Below, piece by piece: positions 25,101-38,000 of a stretch of DNA of 64,000 bases. Source of the DNA: Monomorium pharaonis (taxonomy: Eukaryota; Arthropoda; Insecta; Hymenoptera; Formicidae); the NCBI RefSeq assembly GCF_013373865.1, contig NC_050472.1, positions 25,713,138 through 25,777,137 on the forward strand, in the 5' to 3' direction. Under the pieces are notes generated by a model. That model saw only the letters and a list, made by a program, of their open reading frames with translations, was not told where the DNA came from and ran no database searches. The position numbers and the translations under genes were made by a program. The number at the start of each line of letters is the position of its first letter. The first letter of the stretch is position 1.

Positions 25101-27311
25101 TACCAGTCGGAATTAATGTGAATATTCACCGGAAAAGTATCCGTTACACCCGAGTGGGTATTTTATGATAAATGAGAATTATCATTGGCAGAATGATACA
25201 ATTGCATTAGACGACGATATATTCAATAAGCGTTTTATGAAAAGCATTCCGGAGAAAAAAAAGGAACTTCTCTTATTGAAAATCTCGCAGAGGAAGAAAC
25301 AACGCGTGGGAAATCTGCACATAATGCTGTTTGTTTCCCACGCGTCTCGCTCTTCGCGTTTCCTACGAAAATGTCAATGTTGCCCTTTTCCACCGTCTGT
25401 GATGAGAAATAATCCGATCTCATTCCATTGGCTCACGCATCCATTGTACCGCGTACAATGCTATACAATACGTACAATACCATGAACAACACGCGTGAAA
25501 CGTACGTGTGGAGCCCTTCGATATTTATTTCATTACTCCATTCTTCCAGCACTTGCCAAGTTAGAGTCAAATTGGTTTTCGTTCAATCTCTCGCCTTTTC
25601 ACCTTTTACACGCCGCCTCTTCACGTAATCGGCTCCGACGGAACATATCTCGAGTCCTGCTTTTCGCTCCGCGCGCGGCGATGCAAACATCGGATGTTCG
25701 CTGCAGCTTGAACGTACAAGTGTTTCCCTTTTCTTTGCGGGCTTCACCAGCAGCGAACAACCACGACGACGACGACGACGGAGGAGACGACACGTTCCTC
25801 CCCGGGGCACATTCGAAAGGTATTTTATTAACGGCGAATGAAACAGACAGCGCGGACAAAAGCTGACGTGCTATATTGTTCTGGCGATACATTGAACGGG
25901 ACAGAACACGCAACACGGAGCCGCGCGCAATTGCACCGACCTGCATTCCGAATGCACGCGAGCGTTGCGGTCGCCGACTACAATTGTGGTCTCTCTCCGC
26001 GCGGACTCTGCCGTGCTTATACCATGGAAAAACACGTCGGCGAACAACTTCCGCGCCAACGTGCTCTCTCCCTCGTCAAATGTTATCTATTCAATTAAGT
26101 TAAAGATCTCTCATTGTGAATTTGCGCATCCGCTCTTCATTCGAGCGTATTTCGGTCGGACTGTCCCTCGCGCCGCTCCCCTCTGTCTGCCGTGCCTGTG
26201 TATCCATACCCGACAGTCAGTTTCTTGGCGGCGAATTCCCGATAAAACCCGTCTTACAGAGATTGCGTAACGCACCCGAAACAAGTGTCTAAAAGCTTCC
26301 GTTGCACCGCTCTGGCGGGCGCGAAGTTTACGAAGTAATCAGAAAGGTGGAGGAGAAACCGGTGGCGCCGCGCGCTACACACATTTATGCGAGTTTGAAA
26401 CTCCACCTTCGCAACCTCAATCTCCTCCTATTATAACGTCTACGACGATGAAACGAAAATATATCTCCGGCGCCAAGTTTTCGGGGGGATGGGAGGGAGC
26501 GGGCGAGCGAGAGTTGAGCGCGGGGCGCAAGTTATTAGACACGCCCGCGCAATAAAATTATGTTTCGCCCCGTCACAGCGGGAAGTCACGTCGATTACGT
26601 GACACCGCGTCCAGGCCGAGTCTTTTTATTAATCGCGTCCCTCCTATCTGCACTCGTGCATGTTCCCCTCCCCCCTCCCCGACGATATCGTCGAGCCATA
26701 ATCGGATAACCGAAAACGAGCCAACTCTTAAAACAGTTTTAAATTCAAGCTGGAAAGCAAGTAATTAGTAATTCCTTCCAACCAGTTTCTCTAACGGGCA
26801 AGAACTTCGGGCTACCCTCTAATTGTGAGGAAACGAACGTGGGGAGAGGAGCGGGGTCGAGGTGAAGAGGGGAGGAGGGGGAGAAAAAAGGGAGGAGGAA
26901 AGAGAGGAAAAGGATGACATCCGCCGCCGGTGAAAGCGAAGGCACGTGTTTCAAGTCTCTTCCGAGCGAGGAATCCTTGATATTAATTAGATGAGCTCGT
27001 AACTCTGAAATCGGAGGAGTAAGAAGCCGAACTTCGTTTGGGAGTTCGTTAAAGGAGTTACTCGCGTTCGTATGGCGGCGGATATCCTAACTCGCGTAAC
27101 GACTCTTAACGCGATGGTCTCCGTGCTTCCTGCCACCATCTCTCCCTTCTCGTCTGTCCCTCATCTCTTCTTCTCGCCCTATCCCTTGTAACAAACGCAA
27201 AGTTCCTAGCGTGAAACGCATCCCTACCCTCGCGGATGCTCACAATTTGTTGCACGCGACACCCGACGCGTGTCGTGAAGTTAGACACGCGAGTCTTTTC
27301 CTAGTTGCGCG
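25101..27311. other. CpG-rich spacer, no supported gene
   Basis: GC content rises sharply. There is a short CGA repeat near 25,763-25,780. Open frames are short, numerous and overlapping on both strands, as expected where stop codons are rare. A 7-bp inverted repeat (gtcacgt, five bases, acgtgac) lies at 26,585-26,603. Polypurine runs occupy 26,840-26,930. Confidence 0.5.
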
Positions 27312-27485
27312 CTCTCTCTCTCTCTCTCTCCCTCTCTTTCTTTATGTCGCTGACGAACATCTCATGAGAGAATGTCAACTTTAAAGCGCGAATTTCACCC
27401 TTTGGAAAATCTCTTCGTGCCGCGAGAACTGACCAAACACATTCCTCTTGAGTCTCTGTTAATAATATTCTGATTCTCTCTCTTT

Positions 27486-27562
<77 letters not shown>
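27312..27562. repeat. Two (CT)n microsatellites
   Basis: CT repeats at 27,312-27,330 and 27,490-27,562. The second is an uninterrupted run of about 36 units. Confidence 0.95.
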
Positions 27563-27565
<3 letters not shown>

Positions 27566-27874
27566 GTTGGAAAATTGCTGCCCGGCGAGAAAATTAAAAA
27601 ATACTCTCTAGCTTATCCCTAGTCAGTTCGTTCCGCGAGATAATTAACGGAACGGTGATGAAACTACAATCGGGGACATAGAATGAATAGCCGTTTGTTT
27701 CAGCTGGATACAATACCTGGGTACAATACGCGCGCGCGGTTTACTTTGTTTTATTATTTTATACGTGTGCATTATGCTTAAAATCAAAAGGAGTGGCTAA
27801 TATCGCGGCAACTTTTATTATACAAAAATTTTTATTTCAGTCGACTGAACTTTCAACAGAGATAAAGAGGCGTA

Positions 27875-27896
27875 CGTACATACATACATACATACA
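27875..27896. repeat. (TACA)n microsatellite
   Basis: Five or more TACA units following cgtacg. Confidence 0.9.
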
Positions 27897-28099
27897 TTCG
27901 CGTGAAATAAAAATCCGCGCCTTGCAATGCAATGGTCCGAGACGGCCGGTTAAAGTCACTCGTGGCGCCATCTTTGAGCCGTTTCGCAAAACGTCAAGTA
28001 CTCGACGCTGCAACATTTTACGATTTGAAAGAAAAAAAAAGATATATAGCGTATTTGACTTTTAAAATGCAATTCTATTAACATCGCAATATTTGTGTT

Positions 28100-28419
28100 G
28101 AAATATCGCGTCAAATTAACAGTAGGGATTTCAAATGCCGCGAGTTTACCGGCACGTCGAGAGGAGTTTCCCCAGCCCGCCGCATAGATGGGAGCAGCGG
28201 CCGCGGCGGAACACAATATGGCCGCCCTGGTGTTGGCATCGCCATGGCAATTCTCCTGGCAGCCTCCTAACCGTCGCCTTTTTTATACATTTTACACGAG
28301 TTTTTCTAAGTACCAGCGCCTAGAACGTAGATATAGTGCGTGCGTGCGTGTGCTATGACGTAACTGAGGCGCGCGGAGGCGCCCGGAAGGTTCGTCGTCG
28401 TCGGAACGCGGAGAGCGCG
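28100..28419 (+). promoter_or_regulatory. CpG-rich promoter-like segment with first-exon donor
   Basis: AT-rich DNA switches abruptly to GC-rich sequence here. The segment holds gccatggcaat near 28,240 (a partial X-box, 12 of 14 positions), a CRE-like TGACGTAA at 28,356-28,363 just after a TGCG repeat, and a good splice donor (gcgcg then gtgagtg) beginning at 28,420. This layout fits a TATA-less promoter with a short untranslated first exon on the plus strand. No conserved product can be assigned. The 165-codon frame at 28,336-28,833 runs straight through the donor and is Arg/Ser-rich, probably a by-product of high GC. Confidence 0.3.
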
Positions 28420-28554
28420 GTGAGTGTTTTCTTCCACCGAGTTGTGTGTTCTTCCTCGGAGCTGGCTCGCTCTTGCCAAGTGCGGGGACTCGCGCGAGTC
28501 GCGTCGTCGCCGTTACCGTCGTCCGCCGACGACGAGTCTCGCGCGGCGAGGTGT

Positions 28555-28581
28555 CTCACGAGGGGATCGATCCCTCGTGAG
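28555..28581. repeat. Perfect 10-bp hairpin
   Basis: ctcacgaggg and ccctcgtgag are exact reverse complements around the loop gatcgat. If the first-exon model at 28.1-28.4 kb is right, the hairpin lies in the intron start; if transcription starts later, it lies in a leader. Confidence 0.75.
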
Positions 28582-29249
28582 GGAGACGAGCACGTGATAC
28601 GGGACGACGAGCGGCGATCGCGAGTTCTGTCACTCTCTAGTACTCTCTATAACCTCCTCCCCCATGTCGCTCTCGCTGTAGCTTTTCGACTCCTCGCATT
28701 TGGTCGGATCTGCTGCGACGCGACCGGGCCGTCTCGTACCGGCACGCGTCGCACGACCCGCCGAACTCCGGGGAATCCCGCGGGCCGATTGACCATCCTT
28801 TCCGACATACCTCGAGACGACCGCGCCGGGTAAACAATCGGCGATTGTTTACCGATCACTCGCACGCACCGATGACACTTGCGCAATCACTTGACGCGTC
28901 GCGCGCTGGTTCCTGTCAGTGGGAAAGGGAGCGCGGTTTTGTCCCACGTGAACGTGTAATTATCACGTTTTCGCGGACGGAGGTGTAATAATCGAATTTG
29001 CATGAAAAAATATTTACACCTAAATTAATCGTAAACATGTATAAATAAATGAAAGCGCTCGCGCGACATGGAATTGCCGCTACGTGAATTTGTGGAATTT
29101 GGTAGGCAAATTGAACTCTATATTTATTCAATTTATAAGCAAGTTATACAAAATCAATATGGCAGAAAAGGCTGAAATACATGAATTAATTCTATTTGTA
29201 TCGGAAATAATGAAATATGTATGTATTTATATAAACTATATTTGAACAC

Positions 29250-29364
29250 TTCGCCGGCGCCGGCGAATAAACGAACGTCGCCATGGCAACCCGCTCGTCG
29301 TCCACGAGCGTTTCGCGTGTTGTGACAGCCGGCCGGAAGTGCAGGATGATCACGCGCGTGATCA
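29250..29364. promoter_or_regulatory. Palindrome-dense promoter candidate with RFX X-box and ETS site
   Basis: Within 115 bp there are five elements. An 18-bp perfect palindrome (ttcgccggcgccggcgaa) is at 29,250-29,267. GTCGCCATGGCAAC at 29,277-29,290 matches the X-box consensus GTHNYYATRRNAAC at all 14 positions. A 7-bp hairpin (cgctcgt/acgagcg) is at 29,292-29,310. CCGGAAGT, the ETS core, is at 29,333-29,340. A second 18-bp perfect palindrome (tgatcacgcgcgtgatca) is at 29,347-29,364. RFX X-boxes of this form commonly mark promoters of genes for sensory cilia in insects and nematodes. The site itself is seen; the ciliary role and direction of transcription are inferred. Confidence 0.4.
29277..29290 (+). 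promoter_or_regulatory. X-box (RFX-type) consensus match
   Basis: gtcgccatggcaac fits every position of the 14-bp X-box consensus. It lies in CpG-rich sequence between two perfect palindromes. Confidence 0.5.
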
Positions 29365-29663
29365 AATATCGCACGATTGCTTCTTGCCTCGTACGTTTCG
29401 CCTATCTCTCCTCACCCCCTCGCGTTCGTCGTTGTCGCGTCTCGGACAAACGATTCATCGCGTGCGCGTCTCAGAATTGTCACTTGCACCGTCACGGTGC
29501 AGCCCGAATACGTCGTCGATTACCGCCGCCGGTAGTTTGCAGGCGCAGTTAGAGACACGTGGTTGACAACAATAAAACGCGCGAAGCGTTCCTCACCGGC
29601 ACGGAGGAACGCGTATTGATTTTTCCACTGAAATTAACGTGTCTCCGCGATGTTTGCTTTCAG

Positions 29664-29717
29664 GGCGGACCTAACTACATTCCGAGTATCTCTCTCACAC
29701 TGAAAAACGACACACAG
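29664..29717 (+). CDS. Candidate 54-nt internal coding exon, function unknown
   Basis: An acceptor (tgtttgctttcag) precedes 29,664, and a donor (cacacag then gtgcgtacc) begins at 29,718. The 54 nt between are open in phase 0 and encode GGPNYIPSISLTLKNDTQ. The frame also stays open upstream to 29,559 and downstream to 29,963 (134 codons in all). The exon lies about 375 bp downstream of the X-box, so it could belong to the gene that promoter drives, but no first coding exon with an ATG is evident between them. I do not recognise the peptide. A chance splice pair remains quite possible for so short a segment. Confidence 0.25.
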
Positions 29718-31468
29718 GTGCGTACCATCGACAGTGGCATCCCGTGGAGGGATGTACCAAGTGTTCGTGCAGTAGCGACCGACATAGCACGTATGTTTGT
29801 TATCGTTACGTTATGTTCATTTACCTTTCGCGTATTATTTCCCGCTGGCCGCACATATATGCAACGAGAAACGTACACTTATTCATTGCTTCTTCGTTCA
29901 CTTTCCGTTGTGGATTTTAATTCGCAATTCACGTTGAAACTGAATTATATTTTTAAAGATTAATTTTTGCTTCCTTTAATATTATAACAGATGCATTAAA
30001 TTGTTCTTAAAAAATTTACGTAATGATTATATTCATGAAACGTTTGAGAACATTGATAACAATTTTATTTACTTACGGCATACGTAGAGTTGTGCTCTTC
30101 TTTTTACAATTAAAGATAATGTCAAGAATGTAAATCATGTTTTTAATTGACTCTAGGTGATAAACACATTATCAGTGTTTATATGTGAGGTCATGCAACA
30201 GATATTGAATTTTTTCTATGTTATACACACTTAATTTGCATATATGTACATGGTGTTCTATTTTTATTTTTGTATCAAAATATCGTGAAAAATATGTGAT
30301 AGATAAATTGAGGCAAAGATAACACATAGTTGCTTAGAAAGAACTATGTAATTGCATATTACAAATTGAATTTTTTTTCTAAAACAAGTATGTGTTATTT
30401 TTACACTAATTGATTTATTTGATTATTCTATACACAAATCAATTAAGGTATATTCGTGAAAACTGAATAATTTACGAAATATTTTATATTTCATATTAAA
30501 ATATATCAGAATAAAGTATCAAAATATCCCGTTAAATCGATATTTCAACAATTTTATTTCTGTTATGCAGAATAATCAGAAAAAATATTTTACATAAAAG
30601 AAATCACACAATCCAATTTAAAAAATGACAATAATCTCTAATATGATCTCTAATGTAATCTATCTTAAAAAATAGGTTTTTTTTTTTAAATTAATTTTAC
30701 TATTAATTGTTTCCTTTTAGATTATATAATTTGTCTGAAATATTTTTTTGTATATTGTTTTTACACTTTTTAGATATTTTGATACAAATGTTGAATTTAA
30801 ACACCTTGTATAAATATGTACTATATACATATACATTTATCGGTAACTTTTTCGTTGTTTTATCAATTTGTTCATTTTTTCTCACGCTTACATTAATATT
30901 TGTTCAATTTCACATTAATTCCATACATTTCTTTTATTGCCATTTTCATTACAAAACTTTTCATTATGATTAAAATATTACCAGAAGAGAAATATTTTTA
31001 ATTATACAAATTCATGATATAAAAATAAAAAAATGGAAATATAAATTTACACCAATTGTAGATATTATATTCGCATGTGTTTTTATTACCATCAAGATGT
31101 ATTATACATATAACTTTTTTTCTTTTGATTACGGTATTTAAGAAAAAATTCAAGTGTGTATTTTATACTCTTATAAAATTACATCGTCATTATTAATAGT
31201 ATAAGTACGCTATTAATAAATACTTTTTTATTTTTTTGATAGGCTTTTTTATTAACAGTATATATTTATCCATGCACCTATATGTATATTTTAAGGATAT
31301 AAATTCCATCTATTCTCGAGCAGTACGATTTATCTATCACGAGTGTATAAAACAAATTTTTATTGCTTTATTTATTATCTTGAGATATTTATTTTGAAAA
31401 TTAAAATTTATGCAATAAAATTAATTTGCAATATTTTTTAGCCAAGTTAATTTTCAATTTAGTGCAAA

Positions 31469-31543
31469 TGTACATATTATATATAATGTACATATTATAT
31501 ATAATGAAAAGTACATATGTACAAATGTACATATTATATATAA
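31469..31543. repeat. 18-bp tandem repeat, two adjacent copies and one spaced copy
   Basis: tgtacatattatatataa occurs at 31,469-31,486, 31,487-31,504 and 31,526-31,543, with a partial gtacatatgtac between. Confidence 0.92.
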
Positions 31544-32412
31544 TGAATAGAAATTTAACAAATACGCTAATTAAAAATTATCATTTTGCGGTAATTGAAA
31601 ATGTAAGTTAACATAATTAATCTGGAGCAGCTCGCATAAAGCGCTTCAATTTATTTATTTTATCGATCTATTTTTATTTTATGAACAATTAAAAAAATTA
31701 TATGTGCCGCGATATGTGACGTATATATGGATATAGTAAGAACATATTACAAAATAAGCAAAAGATTATAAATGTTAATCTGTAATATTAATGTTTTTAT
31801 ATTATAACTATGTACTATTCACGTAATCATTATTATATAGCATATATATAGCAATTTGTATCGATATTTACTGATAATTATTATTTTATCGGTATAACTT
31901 TTTTTAAATAATTAGATTTTAATTTGCATAGTATTTACATGTATAAATTCATTTACGCATAGTTTATTTTTGTATATACAAATGTAGAGAGTGTTAAAAA
32001 TAATAGCAATCTGTAATGCCATATTACCGACACATATCACAGCGTAACATCAAACCTTTAGTAACTATGAAGGTAAGTCTTTGTACCGACTGCAGCAATA
32101 TTCTTACGTATCGACTGTTCTAAATTTACCTACATCTAGGATTCTGCATTTATCGACTTATAGTCTGTTTAACCATTTTGTATGTCGATAATAATTTTTC
32201 CTGGTTGTTATCGACATCACTTTTCCACTTGATGAAATAGAACCCGACAGTTTTCTACAGTCGAAGTAATCATTATATTATTGCAGAACATCCTTATGTC
32301 CACTTATCGATAAATCATTTATGTTTTTATAATAATGTATAAAATATGATAATTATAATATGACATGTATTTTTATAAACTTCAAAATGAAATGAAAAGA
32401 TATCGAATTATA

Positions 32413-32446
32413 ATTATAATTAATAGAGAATTATAATTAATAGAGA
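32413..32446. repeat. 17-bp tandem duplication
   Basis: attataattaatagaga is present twice in direct succession. Confidence 0.9.
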
Positions 32447-32760
32447 AACTTAGATTAGGAATCGTGAATTAATAAATACCACATAGTTGTGTACGTATTT
32501 TATTATATACAATATAACACTTTAAAACCTGTCATTTCGTTAAATGACTACAAAAATTACAAACAACGTATATAGAAACGAAATACATGAATAGAATTTT
32601 TGGTATTTCAAGAAAGTATACTTTTATTCTAAATAAATAACATTTTGGTTACACATAGGATTTTTGTAACATAAAAGGATTATTATTCGTAATAGGATCA
32701 AAGTGACATGGTAGCTCGATGAAAAACGAAAGAAAAAAGGGGCCGACTTTACATAAAATG

Positions 32761-35023
32761 AAGAGTGACTTGTGGATGAGTTTCCGCGTTTGCGTACACG
32801 CGAGCGAATTTCAACTGCGCGCATGTTGTCGGGTATTATTTTTAATCACTCAATAGTTCGCCCGAATGCCCGAGTACGAATCTCGAGGCAATGCGATTAT
32901 CCCGTAATTGGATTACATTTGACTTCCACCTGTTTTCATGCAGATACGCTGCGCTCGCTTCTTTTCACATCGCCGCTAGCGCCGAGGTGCCAATATCGTT
33001 TTTCCCCTCTGCTTTTTAAATGCAGCAATTCACGCGTGCTCACTCTCAGTGGTTTGAACTTATAATAGTACAATGTAACGGTGTATTTTTTTGACAGAAA
33101 ATGTAAATTACAATGTTTTTTTAATTACAATACGCTTGATTTTTAATTTACAAATAATTTCTATATATAATTTCTTTCCAAAAGAAAGAGAGAAGAGGAA
33201 AGGGAACAAAAGAAAATTTAATCTGTGACAAAATATGTGAAGTAGTCCTTGACTGTGAATTTGTTGAACATCCTCTTATCCTTTCAAATTGACCATGAAT
33301 CATGAATTCCCCCGCCATACGAGGGAGCATCTGGCCTCTGCGTTATATTGTACCAAAGCAGCGAGAGATCTCACGAGGGTAGTAAACCATCAGCCGATAA
33401 TCGATCATGCGACTCGGTAGTTCCATTCATGGCGTATATAAAAGAGATAAGCATCATGAACTTTCATCATCCAAAGCGCGTGACATGTAGTCTTTTGTAT
33501 CAGAATATCGCTTGCCTTTTTTACGGTGTGAATTAAGTTAGTCCATTACTGTCCTCTCCTCGCTGTCATCAATCGTTGTATCGTTAATCGGATATCATTT
33601 TGTCAAGATTGCGTTGAATGACCGTTTCCGCTGTACCTTTTTCTCGGGGAGACTTAATGATGTTCTCTCGAGTTCTTACACTTTACGCTGCCGTCGCGAA
33701 GTATCTGGAAAGAGAAAAATTTTCTGTAGCTTCTCCACCCTTCTTTGCGCAGGATTCGAAGAAACTGTAATAAAGATATTGGGATGCGACAGTTTCCAAC
33801 GCGTACGAGCTTTTCCAACTCGCGGGCGACATTAATGAAAAAGTGATTAATTTCAAGCGTAGGGTGGCAAACTCGCTCCACCGTCGGACTCCGACGATCG
33901 CGTTGCTGGGTGAACTGAACCGAGAGGGCGGGAGGAGTCGCGGCGGGCGGCAAGTAACTGACCGCAAAAGCGACGACGAGCTCTTTTATTTATTCCTGTT
34001 TTCTTTTACACGGAGACCCCATTCGTTCATTAGACCCGACCGTCCGTGCAACACGCTCGCGCAGGCCGAAGTTGGTGCCGAGTTTTCTCTCGGACCGCAT
34101 GGTACATCTCTCATCCTATCTTCTCGCCAACTCGAAATTCCCTGCGTCGGTCGTTCCTCTAAACTGTCTGTTGGTGGTTCGTAGTAATTTGAAAATGTGA
34201 TCACATCTGGATTTTGTTGGATGTACCGCTACCTCATTCTTAATAAAAGATTTATTTAGTTCGCGAAACATTTTCTAATGCAATATACTGCGCCATAAAC
34301 TAGAACATTTGTATTAATGAAGTAATGGAATAAGTAAATTCAGGAGATGTAAACAAATTGTATCATGATTGTTTACGATTATTAACGTTGTCTTTTTCTA
34401 TCGGCACAAAAATGCGGATTTTTATCTCTAAGACTTTGATTGTTTATTATTCGCTCTCAATTTGCTTTATTTTTCTTCTCTAAATTGTCACGTGTTTTAT
34501 TTGAATTCTGCATTTATAATGTATCTTCGTGCTGAGTCGATCGCGTTATAAAACCCCCTCTGTTTCCACAGCCGGCGAGATTGAAAGTAACCGAGGCGGA
34601 AACAAATCCGAGAACGCGTTTGATCTTAAACCGTCCCAACTATTTTTGTTGTACGTCGGTCTTTCCTCGCGAGTCCGCTCTTTCATTGATTAATACACCA
34701 ACGGGACGCAGGTACTTAAGCTCGAGGCTGTATGCATTTAATTACGTAATGTCAGACACACGGGTGTAACTAAATAAACATGCGCGCTATGCACGTAGAG
34801 ATGCGTGAGGTAGGAATTTGACGCAGGAATGATGGTGGTAGTAATAGTAAGCAACTGCACCTGCGAATCTTTCGTACGCTAGGCACTTTGGAGGTATGCG
34901 AAACTACGCATTTGAGCTGAACGTCGGTGTAACCAGTCCGGCCCGGGGCTAATGTTGCAGCACAGCAACGCCAACCTTTACCCTCTCGCCTATTCGCATG
35001 TCTCTCCCTCCACGGTCTCATCT

Positions 35024-35084
<61 letters not shown>

Positions 35085-38000
35085 ACTCCGTTCCGCCCAT
35101 CGGTCGCCCTGTATACTACCCCGTGCGCCGCTTGGCAGCTGCCTCTTCCTGCTGCTCCCGTGCTAATTAATTAAAGGACACCCGAGAGACGGCGTGGTCG
35201 TAGCGTATCCGTGCTGAGAAAAAACATGTGCCAAAGTTGGGCCGTTTTTCAAGCCCCGTAATGCCGCTTCGCGTCGTCCGATTGTTTTAATATCGATCGG
35301 AGCGTTTCGTACGGCGGGAATAATCTTCCGTTGTGTCCCCCGTTGTATTTTGCTACGTCCATAAGTCGGGGTGAATAACGCGTATAAATTGCAATTGCAG
35401 CATCTGGCGCGGTAAAGCGTTTAGCTCTTCTGTTAACCCAAGGGGGTAATAAAATTACCACCGTGCGGGATTTCCACCGCATTTTAATGCGCAAACAATT
35501 TTCATCCTCGTGCGTCACTCTCATTTAGCGATCGGAAACGTTGTTCATCCTGATGTAAACGACTGTGCGCGTGAGAAGGGAAGAAAATGCCATTTCGGCA
35601 AAACCGACCGACACGCGGTTTCATTACTGTCACTTAAGACTTAAGCCCAGCTTAAACTCCGCTCCAAGCGATCGTGGGATTTGCCGTGTTAAAGCTAAGC
35701 CACCAAGAAGCGCCGTGACGGTAAGGATATAGCAAAACAGACCACCATTCGCACAACGTATCCACTTTAGAGTTTTCACAAAAGTCGTTCATTTAATATT
35801 GTTTACATATAAATCCGACCGGATAAAATTTCTAGTAGATTACTCTGTTCTTTTAAATTATACAATAAGCCAGCAGATTTTTTTTCAATTCTTTTTTATG
35901 TTGCTTTGTATAAGTAATGATTATTAATTGCTTTGCGGATTTTTATTGTGCCCAATATTGAATGTTTAATTTTTGATATAACTCTCTCTACATATATATT
36001 ATTTGAGCAGTTTTATCATTAATTTATCACGAGCAATAATTTTAAAAAATTTAGAGTCATTTCCGCAGCTTTGTTCACTAATTCCTACAGTGGATTAAAT
36101 TGACTTTTAATGTCAAAACGTGTAGTTGACGAAATTAGCTTCGAGCAGAAATAATAATTATCATTAGGTTGTGCTAATGAGAGGAATTCACTATTTAGAT
36201 ATATGTACGTGCATGTATGGACCTTTGTAGCATGCAACATATATATAACTGTAGGATATGTCACACATAATACGAGGTTATATCGCGTGAAAATAGAGAC
36301 CATTTTATTGTCGTCGGATAATATTGAAATATTTGTGAATCTCGTGTTGAGATTTGAAAAAAAATTTATTCATATAGATAAAAATTCCCAATTAAAAGAT
36401 ATATTTTTTTTAATTTCGCAAAATTTCGAATGTAGGAAGCGCGAAGTTTCTTAAATTTTACTAAATAAGCTAAATAAGGCTAGATAAAGCCAAATAAAGA
36501 AGCTGCCTTAATTTTTATGATACGACACATGCCAGTTAGATAACGCGCTAGCACATAAAGTTAGAACGGTCAAAAAAGAATCCAGATAGCTACTATGGCA
36601 AGTGGCGATGTTTTTTATCTGTCTTACCGCCGATTTAACAGCCACTTTTTTTCATTTGGGCACACTGCGCTCTGTACGGAAACCACACATTCGCTAGTGC
36701 TTCATTCTTTAAACAGGAGAGAGTTAACTTCAAACGCTAATTGAAATTTGTAGAGTGTGCAGGTCTACTTGAACGCGAAGCCAAAGCCAGAGTTTTACTT
36801 TTAGTCGATATTTCACTGGCTGCCTAGTTAGGAGTTTTTTCGAGTGGTGCAGGTCAACAATTTTAATTCGAGTCGATCGTACAGGCGAAAAACTGCCGTG
36901 GTGTACAACTTAACATTATTCTTTATGAGGTGTTCCATTGCGCGAGATAAAGTCTCGCCCAATGGTCCGATTTTACTGACGTTTCAGCGCACAGCAAATC
37001 GATCGGTTGAGATTGTAAATATTGACGAAACATTACGATATCCCACCCTTTCGATAGGCATTCACTATGTAATGGGACGATATGCGTTAACGCGAGAGTT
37101 TCTCGCGGATGTTCAATGCGAATGCGAGACACGCGTACTGTATCGTATTCCCCTGTGTGAAAATACAATCTAATTTATGTCAAGCTTTGCCTGCGCGCGT
37201 TTTATACGGATATATTCGATGCATGATAACTGCATGAAGGTCATAGCAATCGCGATAGCTGTGGCGTTCTATTGAATTTTTATTCGCGTTTCATTTGTGT
37301 ATGAAAATTAACATTAATACTTATAATGAAATATTTCAAGAAATTATATTGTACCATATGTGTAGAATGACATGAAAAGATTAATTTATCATTAACATAT
37401 TTTATTGACTGGTGTCGTCGTACTGGCAAAAAAAATAAGAATTTGAAAACGAGTACACGAAATGAGTGAAATTGGAGGAAACATCATTAATTGAAGAACA
37501 AAGCTATTGTCGCGCTAATCAGCAATGATAAAAATAATTTTTATTTATAATTTCTTGTTTATGTTTATTAATATTAATTATGTTTATTGGCAATACAGAT
37601 TAAGGAATAGAATTTTTGTTTTCTATTTTTTAATCTATATAAAAATGTTGCTTACGGAGATAAAAAATTACGTGGAAAGAAATTTTTTCCTGCATACGTT
37701 CGCGAGGCGTCTCGATTATCGATTTATCATCTTTCTTCATCCGTTCGTGGTCCATATATTCTAGGCACATATTACGAAGATAACTATTTGCTATCGCTTC
37801 AAAATGTTCCCAAGGAATAAGAAAAAAATGTAATAATAATTGATATCAATATAATACTTGATTTATAATTCATATGTATATTGCTCTAAAAGTTTAAAAG
37901 AAGTTTTGCCAAATTATAGCATATTTTATCGTTGGTTTCTATTTTTATTTGTTTTTATGTTTATTATTATTATGAATCTTAATTGGTTTAAATGGAATTT

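Larger units (their letters stand above)
29960..32760. other. AT-rich spacer, no gene seen
   Basis: Long runs of A and T, few CG dinucleotides, and only low-complexity short frames rich in Phe, Ile, Tyr and Lys. A donor-like gtaagt near 32,073 has a weak acceptor before it; I do not call an exon. It includes two small tandem repeats listed separately. Confidence 0.6.

Noticed and set aside
28336..28833. 165-codon plus-strand frame in CpG-rich DNA
   Set aside because: It is Arg/Ser-rich, runs through a good splice donor, and overlaps opposite-strand frames; it is explained by low stop density.
36844..37173. Possible transposase or reverse-transcriptase remnant
   Set aside because: No catalytic motif of mariner, piggyBac, hAT or retroelement families is visible in this or any other frame of the window.
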